Assembly: GCF_008122525.1 (NCBI RefSeq)
Contig: NZ_VSRV01000001.1
Location: forward strand, 1,922,001-1,986,000
Direction: 5' to 3'
DNA: 64,000 nucleotides
DNA from: Marinomonas sp. IMCC 4694
GTDB taxonomy: Bacteria > Pseudomonadota > Gammaproteobacteria > Pseudomonadales > Marinomonadaceae
Part shown: one piece after another, positions 1 to 8,663 of the stretch
Position numbering within the stretch: position 1 is the stretch's first letter
Layout: every line of letters begins with the position of its first letter
Translations under genes and position numbers: made by a program
The notes under the pieces: model-generated
What the model was told of the DNA's origin: nothing
Databases searched by the model: none
The model's input: the letters and a program-made list of their open reading frames with translations, nothing else

Positions 1-603
1 GCTCCACTTTGGTTGATCGGACAGCCAAGCGTAAAACGCCGCCAGTGGCTCTTCGATGAGACGCGCTCGCAACCCAACCCGTTCTGCGCTTTGCTCGGTA
101 ATCGCTCGTGCCGCCGGATCAAACGAAGCTGGCACCGTAATAACCACGTCTTGCTCGCTAATGGGTGCATTCGGAAATTGCTGCGCCCACGCATTGACAA
201 GATACGCCAGCAAATCTTGAGTGACCTGAGCAGGCGAAACTTTTTCCACTTCGGCCAAAGCATCGACAGGCAAAATGGGGTCATTCGCATTGACGCGAGA
301 GTGGCACAGCCAACTTTTTGCGCTTTGAACTAGACGCCCGGCAGACTTAGCCCCTAATTCACGTGCTAACTGACCAACAACTGAAGGTGCTTTACCCCAA
401 GGGAGTTGCAAGTCACTCTCTAAAAATTCAGTTTGATGCGGAAAATAGACAAACGAAGGTAATGAAGGCCGAGCATCCACTTGACCCGCTGCGATGAATT
501 GAGGAATCAAGAGTTGTTGAATGTGACCAGTGTGTCCCGACGAGGCATAAAAGACAGCAGAATGCGTGGTACCTAGGTCAATACCGATAAAATACTTATC
601 CAT
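1..603 (-). CDS. Hsp70-family (DnaK-like) ATPase, N-terminal part, cut by window edge
   Basis: The first 201 residues are visible, and the gene runs off the left edge. The start ATG (601-603) opens with MDKYFIGIDLGTTHSAVFY, the phosphate-1 loop of the actin/Hsp70 ATPase fold. Further on, VVITVPASFDPAARAITEQS and EEPLAAFYAW match the conserved Hsp70 nucleotide-binding segments. It is not canonical DnaK: the N-terminus differs and it does not sit beside dnaJ. It starts 3 nt after the stop of the DUF2760 gene, so the two are almost certainly co-transcribed. From memory, DUF2760 genes commonly neighbour Hsp70-like genes in proteobacteria, which suggests a dedicated chaperone-like unit. Substrate and role are unknown. 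I am confident of the family but not of the function. Confidence 0.9.
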   Translation of the reverse strand, partial: MDKYFIGIDLGTTHSAVFYASSGHTGHIQQLLIPQFIAAGQVDARPSLPSFVYFPHQTEFLESDLQLPWGKAPSVVGQLARELGAKSAGRLVQSAKSWLCHSRVNANDPILPVDALAEVEKVSPAQVTQDLLAYLVNAWAQQFPNAPISEQDVVITVPASFDPAARAITEQSAERVGLRARLIEEPLAAFYAWLSDQPKWS

Positions 604-606
604 GGT

Positions 607-1200
607 TTATACCTCGATTTCAGCAGGCGCCAGAATGTTTAAGCTGTCTGTGTTGGTGACTTTTGGCAAACGCGTCTCAGTGATTTTCCAACCGGGATGA
701 ATCAAGGTACCAGAATAAGGCCCCTTGCCTTCTACCCGTCCTTCCAACTTGATTTGCTTGGCGTCGTAATCCGCTGAGACCTCTACGCGACTGTTTTCAG
801 CCGCGCTGTTAACCACATCGATAGTGAAATGTTGATTTAACACTTTGGCGCAACCAGCATGAATTTGACGAGACGCTGCACCGACATCCGCATCGCTGTA
901 GTTGTCGATACTTTCTTGCACGAAATCAATGAAACGTGCTTCTTGTTGCAGCAATTGCAGTAATTGATGCGCACCGTCGGCGTTTACCGTGTCCAACACT
1001 GGCGCTGCCACTTCAATTTCACGAATCACTTCAACCGTTTCCGTGATGACTTTTGGCTCAGATTCAAAGGCAAACAATTGGCCTTGGCTTGCTGTTTGAC
1101 AGCGAGCGGCATAATCGCCGCTCCCCATGTACTTGAAAAACTGGCCAAACGCGCCGAAGAAGCGCGGTAAAAAAGCAACTGGTTTAATTTTGTTTGTCAT
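607..1200 (-). CDS. DUF2760 domain protein
   Basis: A 197-residue protein that I recognise as DUF2760, a family without an assigned biochemical role. The N-terminus (PRFFGAFGQFFKYMGSGDY) is followed by an Ile/Val/Glu-rich linker and then a compact domain with a conserved-looking GKGPYSGTLIHPGWKI segment near residues 155-170. There is no signal peptide, and I see no convincing membrane span. The start lies 3 nt after the uup stop, and its own stop is 3 nt before the Hsp70-like start, so the three genes form one tight minus-strand unit. A role together with the Hsp70-like ATPase is inferred only from this linkage. Confidence 0.8.
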   Translation of the reverse strand: MTNKIKPVAFLPRFFGAFGQFFKYMGSGDYAARCQTASQGQLFAFESEPKVITETVEVIREIEVAAPVLDTVNADGAHQLLQLLQQEARFIDFVQESIDNYSDADVGAASRQIHAGCAKVLNQHFTIDVVNSAAENSRVEVSADYDAKQIKLEGRVEGKGPYSGTLIHPGWKITETRLPKVTNTDSLNILAPAEIEV

Positions 1201-1203
1201 AAT

Positions 1204-3120
1204 TTATCCGTTTTGCATGTCTTCAAGCTCAAGCCAACGCTCCATGGTGCCCTCTAATTCTTCTTCTTTGTGGGCCAATTTGGCTAAGGTTTTTTGTACG
1301 TTTTCAGCGTCGTCAGCGTAAAAATCGTTGCGGCTTGTGATCACATGAAGCGCAGCGATTTCCTCTTCTAATTTGGCAATTTTAGCGGGCATGTCATCAA
1401 ATTCGCGTTGAATTTTATAACTTAATTTTGCTTTTGGCTTGCTCGTCTCTTTTGTGTCAGTGGCTGTCTCTACTGCCGCTGCACCCTTCGTTTTGACTTT
1501 AGGCGTGTCTGTTTGGGATGTGGATTCTGTTGGGAATTTACCGCCTTGGCGAATCCAATCTTTATAGCCACCCACATACTCTTTAACATGACCTTCGCCT
1601 TCAAACGCAATCACGCTGGTGACCACGTTATCTAGGAACGCACGGTCATGGCTGACTAACAGCAAGGTACCGTCGTAGTTCATCAGGAGTTCTTCTAACA
1701 ACTCCAATGTTTCCACATCGAGGTCGTTGGTCGGCTCATCCATAATCAATAGGTTAGCAGGACGCGTGAACAACTTCGCTAATAACACACGGTTACGCTC
1801 ACCACCTGACAAGGCTTTAACAGGGGTACGAGCACGCTCAGGCGGGAACAAGAAATCGCCCAAGTAGCCAATCACGTGCTTATTTTGACCGTTGATTTCA
1901 ATAACGTCTTTGCCTTCACCCACGTTTTCCGCCACGGTTTGCTCGGGGTCAAGCTGCTCTCGCAATTGATCAAAATACGCCACATTGAGTTTCGTACCTT
2001 GACGAACCGTGCCCGACACAGGCGCTAAATCGCCCAATAGGATTTTTAAGAAGGTACTTTTACCGCAACCATTAGGGCCAATCAAACCAATACGATCACC
2101 GCGGTTAACAATAAAGTCCATCGGCTGCAGAATGACTTTATCTTCAAAAGAATGGCTAACTTGGGTGAATTCTGCCACCAATTTACCCGATTTTTCTTTG
2201 GTCTCGATCGCCATCCTTGCATTGCCTTGGCGACCAATACGTTCTGAACGCTCTACTCGCAATGCTTCTAAAGCTCGGACTCGGCCCTCATTACGGGTCC
2301 GACGCGCTTTAATACCTTGGCGAATCCATACCTCTTCTTCAGCTAAACGCTTATCGAACAAGGCATTGGCACGCTCTTCTTCTTCAAGCAGCTTTTCTTT
2401 AAAAGTAAGAAAGGCATTGATATTGCCACTAAAAGAAATCAGGTTGCCACGATCCAATTCGATAATACGGTTGGCTAATTTTTCTAAAAAACGACGGTCA
2501 TGGGTAATAAACAAGATCAAACCGCGGAATTGTTGCAGCTGTTGCTCCATCCATTCGATGGTCGGCACATCCAAATGGTTAGTCGGTTCGTCCAGCAACA
2601 AAACGTCTGGATTGGCAATAAGTGCTTGCGCCAAAATAACTCGACGACGCCAGCCACCTGACAATTCAGACATTAACTTATCGGCTGGTAGCGCTAAACG
2701 CTGCACCATATGATTAACGCGTTGCTCTAAATCCCAGCCTTGGATGCGATCCAGTTCGGTTTGAATGTCGCTTAGCTCATCGGCGTGATCGTTTTCGAAA
2801 TCTTCCAGTAGTTTAAAATAACGCGTCATCAATTCATGGGCTTGCCCGGCTCCTTGACTGACCACTTCACGAACGGTTTTTTCGTTCGCATCGGGCAATT
2901 CTTGAGGTAACTGACTGATCGTCATACCGCCTTCAAGGCGAACCATGCCTTCGTCAGGCACTTGTTCCCCTGATATGACTTTTAATAAGGTGGATTTACC
3001 CGCGCCATTACGACCGATGATCGCAACACGCTCACCGGCTTCGGCAGAAAAACTGATTTTTGACAGCAGTGGATTATGCCCAAAAGCAACACTGATCTGT
3101 TCTAACGACAATAGACTCAT
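1204..3120 (-). CDS. uup: ABC-F ATPase Uup
   Basis: A 638-residue ABC-F protein with two ATP-binding domains and no membrane segments. Walker A motifs are GRNGAGKST (N domain) and GPNGCGKST (C domain). The signature motifs are LSGGWRRRV and LSGGERNRV, and the Walker B/dipeptide segments are LLLDEPTNHLD and LIMDEPTNDLD. A charged linker (residues about 240-310) separates the domains. A C-terminal Lys/Glu-rich coiled coil (from about residue 560) is the Uup-type DNA/ribosome-binding tail. Uup is linked to ribosome function and to limiting precise excision of transposons. I chose the ATG at 3118-3120 because GGATAG lies upstream and the protein then begins MSLLSLEQISV; an in-frame start 33 nt further upstream has no support. 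It leads the unit with DUF2760 and Hsp70. Confidence 0.92.
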   Translation of the reverse strand: MSLLSLEQISVAFGHNPLLSKISFSAEAGERVAIIGRNGAGKSTLLKVISGEQVPDEGMVRLEGGMTISQLPQELPDANEKTVREVVSQGAGQAHELMTRYFKLLEDFENDHADELSDIQTELDRIQGWDLEQRVNHMVQRLALPADKLMSELSGGWRRRVILAQALIANPDVLLLDEPTNHLDVPTIEWMEQQLQQFRGLILFITHDRRFLEKLANRIIELDRGNLISFSGNINAFLTFKEKLLEEEERANALFDKRLAEEEVWIRQGIKARRTRNEGRVRALEALRVERSERIGRQGNARMAIETKEKSGKLVAEFTQVSHSFEDKVILQPMDFIVNRGDRIGLIGPNGCGKSTFLKILLGDLAPVSGTVRQGTKLNVAYFDQLREQLDPEQTVAENVGEGKDVIEINGQNKHVIGYLGDFLFPPERARTPVKALSGGERNRVLLAKLFTRPANLLIMDEPTNDLDVETLELLEELLMNYDGTLLLVSHDRAFLDNVVTSVIAFEGEGHVKEYVGGYKDWIRQGGKFPTESTSQTDTPKVKTKGAAAVETATDTKETSKPKAKLSYKIQREFDDMPAKIAKLEEEIAALHVITSRNDFYADDAENVQKTLAKLAHKEEELEGTMERWLELEDMQNG

Positions 3121-3347
3121 ATCTATCCATATTAAGTAAAAATTTTGTGGCAATATAGTAGCATTCTTCTTTATGAAGGTTCAGCAAATAGACACGACAA
3201 GGCCGTAAAAAAGCGCTGTTGGGACAGGTTATGCGCCTTTTCGCTTCATTTTCTAACAAAAAATCCTACAAGAAACGCGGTTAATTAAACGTTCAAAATA
3301 AAAACGGCTTTATTCCTGTTTATTTGTGAATATACTGGACCCCATTA

Positions 3348-3359
3348 AATGATCATTTT
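3348..3359. promoter_or_regulatory. 12-bp perfect palindrome upstream of the efflux operon
   Basis: AAATGATCATTT is a perfect palindrome 21 nt before the adaptor start codon. A TATACT hexamer, a possible -10 element, lies just upstream at about 3331-3336, although I find no good -35 for it. The placement would suit a repressor operator, but no regulator gene is adjacent and a 12-mer palindrome can arise by chance in AT-rich sequence. Confidence 0.3.
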
Positions 3360-3380
3360 TCAATTGTCATGGAGTACTTA

Positions 3381-4514
3381 ATGGAGTTCAAAAGTAAAAT
3401 AGGACCTATCACGGCGGTTGTTGTCACCTCGGCCGTGGTGGCTTGGATGTTTTTAGGAGGAAATGGCATTACCGTCAGTCCACATCAAAACAGTACGCAA
3501 GAAGTCACTTCGTCAACTTCAACTTCAACTTCAACTTCAACTTCAACTTCAACTTCAACTTCAACAGAGAGCAAAGCCGCTTACCCGGTTCAAGCGCAAA
3601 CACTAACCGCACGAACCATTGAAATGCATTTACCACTCAGTGGAAGCACATTAGTTAATGACACGCTAACATTAACTAACAGCTATCAAGGTCGCATTAC
3701 TCGGTTATTTGTAGAAAAAGGGGGAATGGTGAAAAAGGGAGAGGCGATATTAACAATCGATACGCGCACACTGACCTTACAGATCCGCCAAGCCACTCTT
3801 CTAATTAAGCAAAAGCAGCTTGAACTAGACGGGATCAAGAAATTAAATGCTAACAACTTAACGTCTAAAGTGAATTTGGCGCAGGCTGAAACGGATTTAG
3901 CGTCAGCCCAAGCGACGGCGCGCGCTCTGCAAGTCGATTTAGAAAATGCCACGTTAACCGCGCCTTTTTCAGGGATTCTAAACACTCTGGACGTTCAAGA
4001 AGGTCAAGTGCTATCGGTTGGGGCTTCAGTCGGCGTATTGGTCTCAATTAATCCGATAAAAATAAGCGTCAACGTGCCTCAAAATAAAATCCAACACATC
4101 ACTTTGGGCACTCAAGGTAACATTCGCCTGGAGTCAGGCAAAAAAGCAGAAGGCTTTGTGTCCTATATCAGCGCCACCGCAAACCCAACCAGCAGAACCA
4201 TTCGTGTCGAAATGCTGGTGGACAACCCAGACAATACAATACTGGCGGGACTCACGGCCGCGGTGGACTTTTTACTTGATGAACAACGTGCCCACGCTTT
4301 TTCTCCCGCTTTACTCACGCTGGATGACGCAGGCAATACCGCCATTAAAATCCTAGACTTGGACAACAAAGTCGTCGTAACGCCGGTTGACATCATTAAA
4401 TCTGAACGCGAGCAAGTTTGGGCGCGGGGCTTACCAGATAATGTAAACATCATTACGGTAGGGCAAGGCTTTGTTACAGCTGGTGACAAAGTTGACGCCC
4501 ACTATCAACATTAA
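3381..4514 (+). CDS. RND efflux periplasmic adaptor (HlyD/MFP family)
   Basis: A 377-residue membrane fusion protein that would link the inner-membrane RND pump encoded 12 nt downstream to an outer-membrane channel. An N-terminal membrane anchor (residues about 8-28) is followed by a Ser-Thr repeat linker. The lipoyl half-motif (GRITRLFVEKGGMVKKGEAIL) comes next, then an alpha-hairpin (about 130-180), the second lipoyl half (LTAPFSGILNTLDVQEGQVL) and beta-barrel segments. I chose ATG 3381 because GGAG at 3371-3374 is spaced 6 nt from it; an ATG at 3369 lacks a ribosome binding site. There is no lipobox cysteine, so it is anchored by the helix. No TolC-like gene or regulator lies beside it. 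Substrate unknown. Confidence 0.88.
   Translation: MEFKSKIGPITAVVVTSAVVAWMFLGGNGITVSPHQNSTQEVTSSTSTSTSTSTSTSTSTSTESKAAYPVQAQTLTARTIEMHLPLSGSTLVNDTLTLTNSYQGRITRLFVEKGGMVKKGEAILTIDTRTLTLQIRQATLLIKQKQLELDGIKKLNANNLTSKVNLAQAETDLASAQATARALQVDLENATLTAPFSGILNTLDVQEGQVLSVGASVGVLVSINPIKISVNVPQNKIQHITLGTQGNIRLESGKKAEGFVSYISATANPTSRTIRVEMLVDNPDNTILAGLTAAVDFLLDEQRAHAFSPALLTLDDAGNTAIKILDLDNKVVVTPVDIIKSEREQVWARGLPDNVNIITVGQGFVTAGDKVDAHYQH
3513..3566 (+). repeat. Hexanucleotide tandem repeat encoding (Ser-Thr)n
   Basis: Eight consecutive perfect copies of TCAACT (3513-3560) are followed by a ninth, variant copy, TCAACA. They are in frame in the efflux adaptor and encode alternating Ser-Thr just after the membrane anchor. 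Because the unit is 6 bp, slippage would change linker length by whole Ser-Thr pairs without a frameshift. Confidence 0.97.
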
Positions 4515-4526
4515 GGAGGCTTTATA

Positions 4527-7500
4527 ATGCAAACATTAATTGAGGCTGCCTTAGCTCGCTCACGAACGGTAATGATGTTTTTTGTACTTATTTTAATCAT
4601 GGGCACTGTGTCCTACATTGAAATTGCCAAAGAAAATGACCCTGACATTACGATCCCCATGGCGTATGTCTCGGTTTCGTTAGAAGGCATCTCACCTGAA
4701 GACGCCGACAGCTTACTTGTTCACCCATTGGAAAAAGAACTTAAAGGCCTTGACGGTTTAAAAGAACTTAAATCAACAGCATCCGAAGGCCATGCTTCTA
4801 TAATGCTCGAGTTTCTATCTGGGATAGACATTGATCAAGCCATCAGCGACACCAAAGACAAGGTCGATAGAGCAAAAGGTGAACTGCCTTCTGATGCGGA
4901 TGAACCAACGGTCACAGAAATCAATTTATCGACGTTTCCAGTGTTGCGTGTCAATTTGTCAGGCAACGTTGATTTTGCGACACTCAGCCGCACAGCCAAA
5001 AACCTTCAAGACGACATTGAAGCTGTTGACGGCGTTTTAGAAGCCAAAATAAGCGGCGATCGTGATCAACAAGCACAGATCATCATTCGTCCGGAACAGC
5101 TTGAGTCTTACAACTTATCCCTGGCTGATGTGGCCAATTTTGTGTCGGGTAATAACCGCCTAGTGGCAGCGGGAAATCTTGATACTGGTGCTGGACGCTT
5201 TTCCCTCAAGGTACCGGGTCTGCTAAAAACCAAGGAAGACATTCTGAATCTTCCAGTAAAAGCGGATGGTGACCAAGTCGTATTACTCAAAGACATCGCT
5301 ACCGGCGAACTTACCTTTGAAGACGCCAACAGCTACGCCCGCGTTGAAGGCAAACGCAGCATTACCTTAGCGGTATCAAAACGGGTGGGGGCTAACATCA
5401 TCAATACCATTCAAGCCGTAAAAGTCGTCGTCGAAAACGAAAGTCAACAGTGGCAAGGTGGCGTCGAATACAATTTGACGGGAGACAAATCCACAGACAT
5501 AGAGACCTCCCTTAATGATCTTTTTAACAATGTGTTAACGGCAACCTTGTTAGTCATGATTGTAATTGTTTGGGCGTTAGGCATTCGCAGCGCATTTTTA
5601 GTTGGACTGGCCATTCCTGGGGCGTTTTTAGCGGGCATCTTAATTCTCGACTTGCAAGGTTACACCATTAACATGGTGGTACTGTTTGCGCTGATCTTAA
5701 GTGTCGGCATGCTGGTAGACGGCGCCATAGTGGTGACGGAATACGCAGACCGAAGATTGGCCGAAGGCGCTTCAAAAACACAAGCGTACAGTGAAGCGGC
5801 GAAACGCATGGCGTGGCCAATCACAGCATCCACCGCAACAACATTGGCCGTATTCATGCCTTTGTTGTTTTGGCCAGATATTGTCGGTGAATTTATGCAA
5901 TTCATGCCCATCACCATTATAGCAACACTGTCTTCTTCCCTAGTCATGGCACTCATTGTACTGCCAACGATTGGTTCCATTATTGGCAAAAAAGGTGCCT
6001 ACAGCAACAAGACCATGCACGCGTTACGTCTCTCCGAAACAGGGAATTTGCACGAGCTCACTGGCTTAACAGGCCTTTACGGCAAAGCGCTGACTCGACT
6101 GGTAGAAAGCCCCATTTGGGTGTTACTTTTCACAATTGCTTTATTGATTAGCGTTTTTGTTGGCTATGGAAAATTTGGCAAAGGCGTTGAATTCTTTCCC
6201 AATATTGAACCCGAGTCAGCAAATTTGGATATTCGTGCCCGAGGAGACCTATCTCTGGCCGAAAAAGATGCTCTCGTTAGGCAAGTTGAACAGCAACTTC
6301 TTGGCACAAGAGAGCTTAAGAGTGTGGTAGCTACGTCTTACGCGGCACCCGGAAACAATGCCGCACCAGACAGCATTGGCTCCATCAGTATGGAATTTAT
6401 TGATTGGTATCAACGCGACACGGCGAGCGTCATTTTAGATCGCATTCGTGATAAGACCAAACAAATTCCTGGCATTGAAGTCAGTGCCGAAAAAGAACAA
6501 GGAGGACCTCAATCCGGTGCCGATATTCAGTTGCAGCTTAGTTCAAGCTATTCTCAAGCCCTGAACATCGCTGCGGATGAAATCAGCAAGCAACTGCTAT
6601 TAAGAGAAGAGATCATTACGGTCAGCGACGACAGATCCCTTGCTGGCATTGAATGGCGTATCGACATCAATCGTGAGGAAGCCAGCCGCTATGGCGTTGA
6701 TGTTAATAGCTTGGGTAATGCCATCAAGCTCGTGACAACCGGTATCACATTAAGTGATTTTTTACCTGAAGGAGCCGATGATAAAATCGATATCGTTTTG
6801 CGCTATCCGGTAAATCAACGCAACTTGGATCAACTTGATCAGTTACAGATTCCGACCAATCAGGGCAGCATTCCTGCGAGTAACTTTATTAATCGCTATG
6901 CAGCACCGAAACAAGGAGTCATCAATCGCACCGACGGTAAAAAAACCATCAAAATCGAAGCTGATGTAAAAGATGGCCTCGTTGTGGACGAAGTAATTAA
7001 GGCCATTAAAGTCAAACTTGATGCCGCCGGCATTGATAAAACCGTTAGCTATGAGTTCAGAGGCAACACGGAAGAGCAGCAAAAATCCATGATGTTTCTA
7101 ATGAAAGCGTTTGGTGTGGCGTTTTTCATCATGGCGATTATTTTGGTTACTCAATTTAATAACTTCTTCCAATGCCTATTAATCTTAAGCGCGGTTATTT
7201 TCTCTACCATGGGCGTACTGATTGGGTTGATGGCTAAGGGTCAGCCATTCGGTATTGTTATGAGTGGTGTTGGGGTGATTGCGTTAGCGGGCATTGTGGT
7301 GAACAACAACATTGTTCTAATCGATACGTTTAACGGCTTACGCCAGCAAGGTATGTTAGTTCGCGAAGCGGCGATACGGACCGGAGTACAAAGATTGAGA
7401 CCTGTAATGCTCACCACAATCACGACGATTCTCGGCTTGGTGCCCATGGTATTTCAATTTAACATTGATATCATCCATCAGACCTTCAGTATCGGTGCCC

Positions 7501-7730
7501 CTTCTGCACAATGGTGGACGCAACTGTCTACCGCCATTGCCGGTGGATTGACCTTTGCCACACCGCTCACTCTTATTTTAACACCCTGCCTATTAGTCCT
7601 AGGGCATCGAAAAAAGGAACGTAACCAACAAGCCCTAGAAGAAGCTGCCAACTTGGATGCAAACACCAAATTACATTCTGAGAATCATTTAAATTCAGAT
7701 ACCAATTTGAGTATTGAAAACGCCCATTAA
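4527..7730 (+). CDS. RND-family efflux permease
   Basis: A 1067-residue inner-membrane pump of the AcrB/resistance-nodulation-division superfamily, translated from a strong AAGGAGG about 8 nt before the ATG. The order is typical: TM1 (about 12-30), a large periplasmic loop, a helix cluster at about 335-480, TM7 (about 530), a second periplasmic loop, and a C-terminal helix cluster from about 855. TM4 reads GMLVDGAIVVTEYADRR, with one Asp where AcrB has an Asp-Asp pair. The TM10 segment reads AGIVVNNNIVLID, with Asn where AcrB has its relay Lys. It is therefore a divergent subfamily rather than an AcrB orthologue. It forms an operon with the adaptor gene 12 nt upstream and ends at a terminator. 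Substrate cannot be told from sequence. Confidence 0.9.
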   Translation: MQTLIEAALARSRTVMMFFVLILIMGTVSYIEIAKENDPDITIPMAYVSVSLEGISPEDADSLLVHPLEKELKGLDGLKELKSTASEGHASIMLEFLSGIDIDQAISDTKDKVDRAKGELPSDADEPTVTEINLSTFPVLRVNLSGNVDFATLSRTAKNLQDDIEAVDGVLEAKISGDRDQQAQIIIRPEQLESYNLSLADVANFVSGNNRLVAAGNLDTGAGRFSLKVPGLLKTKEDILNLPVKADGDQVVLLKDIATGELTFEDANSYARVEGKRSITLAVSKRVGANIINTIQAVKVVVENESQQWQGGVEYNLTGDKSTDIETSLNDLFNNVLTATLLVMIVIVWALGIRSAFLVGLAIPGAFLAGILILDLQGYTINMVVLFALILSVGMLVDGAIVVTEYADRRLAEGASKTQAYSEAAKRMAWPITASTATTLAVFMPLLFWPDIVGEFMQFMPITIIATLSSSLVMALIVLPTIGSIIGKKGAYSNKTMHALRLSETGNLHELTGLTGLYGKALTRLVESPIWVLLFTIALLISVFVGYGKFGKGVEFFPNIEPESANLDIRARGDLSLAEKDALVRQVEQQLLGTRELKSVVATSYAAPGNNAAPDSIGSISMEFIDWYQRDTASVILDRIRDKTKQIPGIEVSAEKEQGGPQSGADIQLQLSSSYSQALNIAADEISKQLLLREEIITVSDDRSLAGIEWRIDINREEASRYGVDVNSLGNAIKLVTTGITLSDFLPEGADDKIDIVLRYPVNQRNLDQLDQLQIPTNQGSIPASNFINRYAAPKQGVINRTDGKKTIKIEADVKDGLVVDEVIKAIKVKLDAAGIDKTVSYEFRGNTEEQQKSMMFLMKAFGVAFFIMAIILVTQFNNFFQCLLILSAVIFSTMGVLIGLMAKGQPFGIVMSGVGVIALAGIVVNNNIVLIDTFNGLRQQGMLVREAAIRTGVQRLRPVMLTTITTILGLVPMVFQFNIDIIHQTFSIGAPSAQWWTQLSTAIAGGLTFATPLTLILTPCLLVLGHRKKERNQQALEEAANLDANTKLHSENHLNSDTNLSIENAH

Positions 7731-7775
7731 AAAGTGCGTTAATGCCTGATCATTAATTTATACGGAAAGAGACCA

Positions 7776-7820
7776 GACAAAAAAAAGGGAGCCGATGCGA
7801 AAACAGCTCCCTTTTTTGTC
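7776..7820. terminator. Bidirectional intrinsic terminator between RND permease and nfuA
   Basis: An inverted repeat pairs an A-run plus GGGAGC (7781-7792) with GCTCCC plus a T-run (7806-7817). It has a T-tract on both strands, so it can serve the converging RND and nfuA transcripts. Confidence 0.88.
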
Positions 7821-7832
7821 TTTTATTTATAT

Positions 7833-8414
7833 TTACATAAATGCGTTATCAGTTACGGTATGGTCCGTTGAGTCTTTCACGGCTGTGAGGCCCGGCACCT
7901 TCTCCATTAGCGTCTTTTCAACGCCCTCTTTAAGCGTCAAATCCACAGCGCTGCAACCTTGACACCCCCCGCCAAATTTCAACACAGCTACTTGACCATC
8001 AATCACTTCGAGCAAACTTACTTCACCGCCATGAGCCGCCAATCCTGGGTTAATATCAGAATAGAGCACATAATTGATCTGATCTTCTATCGGGCTGTCA
8101 GAAGTAACCTTAGGCATTTTAGCGTTAGGCGCCTTAATCGTTAACTGCCCTCCCATTTTCTCTGTCGCATAATCCACAAATGCTTCATCAAGAAAATTGA
8201 TCGAATTCTTTTCGATATAGACTTTTAATTTAGGCAGATTCAAAATCTCATCTGCTTCATTTACTTCATCAGGTCGGCAATACGCCAGACATGTTTCTGC
8301 GTGCGGCGTTCCTGGCTGCTGAATAAAAATTCGTACTGCAATTCCCTCAACATCTTGTTTTTCAAGCAAAGAAGAAAGGTATTCTTGGGCACTATCCGTA
8401 ATTGTAATGTTCAT
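7833..8414 (-). CDS. nfuA: Fe-S biogenesis protein NfuA
   Basis: A 193-residue iron-sulfur carrier that holds a [4Fe-4S] cluster at a dimer interface and passes it to client enzymes. The N-terminal half (residues 1-100) is the A-type-carrier-like domain without the full set of Cys ligands. The C-terminal Nfu domain carries GGGCQGCSAVDLT, with ligands C151 and C154. Length matches the E. coli protein (191). The ATG at 8412-8414 follows AAGGG. It is transcribed towards the RND operon and away from the siroheme reductase, itself a [4Fe-4S] enzyme, 249 nt away. Confidence 0.95.
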   Translation of the reverse strand: MNITITDSAQEYLSSLLEKQDVEGIAVRIFIQQPGTPHAETCLAYCRPDEVNEADEILNLPKLKVYIEKNSINFLDEAFVDYATEKMGGQLTIKAPNAKMPKVTSDSPIEDQINYVLYSDINPGLAAHGGEVSLLEVIDGQVAVLKFGGGCQGCSAVDLTLKEGVEKTLMEKVPGLTAVKDSTDHTVTDNAFM

Positions 8415-8663
8415 AACAACCCTTTTCTCAATCTATATAACGGTCAATAACGCCATATTACCGCAGAAAAACAGCAAAGCCAAAGACCAAGTAAAAAAGT
8501 AGGGTATTTTTCCTTTATCTTTTTGTGAGGGTGTATAAAGCAGAATTTTAAATAAGCCTTATTAGAAAAAACGCTAAAGATATAGATAAATATTCATTTT
8601 TAGAATAAAGGATTTTTGATATCATTAAAAAACTTAACTTTATCAACCACGGTTTATTCCACT

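Noticed and set aside
13..333. 106-codon plus-strand frame at the left edge
   Set aside because: It lies opposite the Hsp70-like gene, whose own frame is continuous and carries the family motifs.
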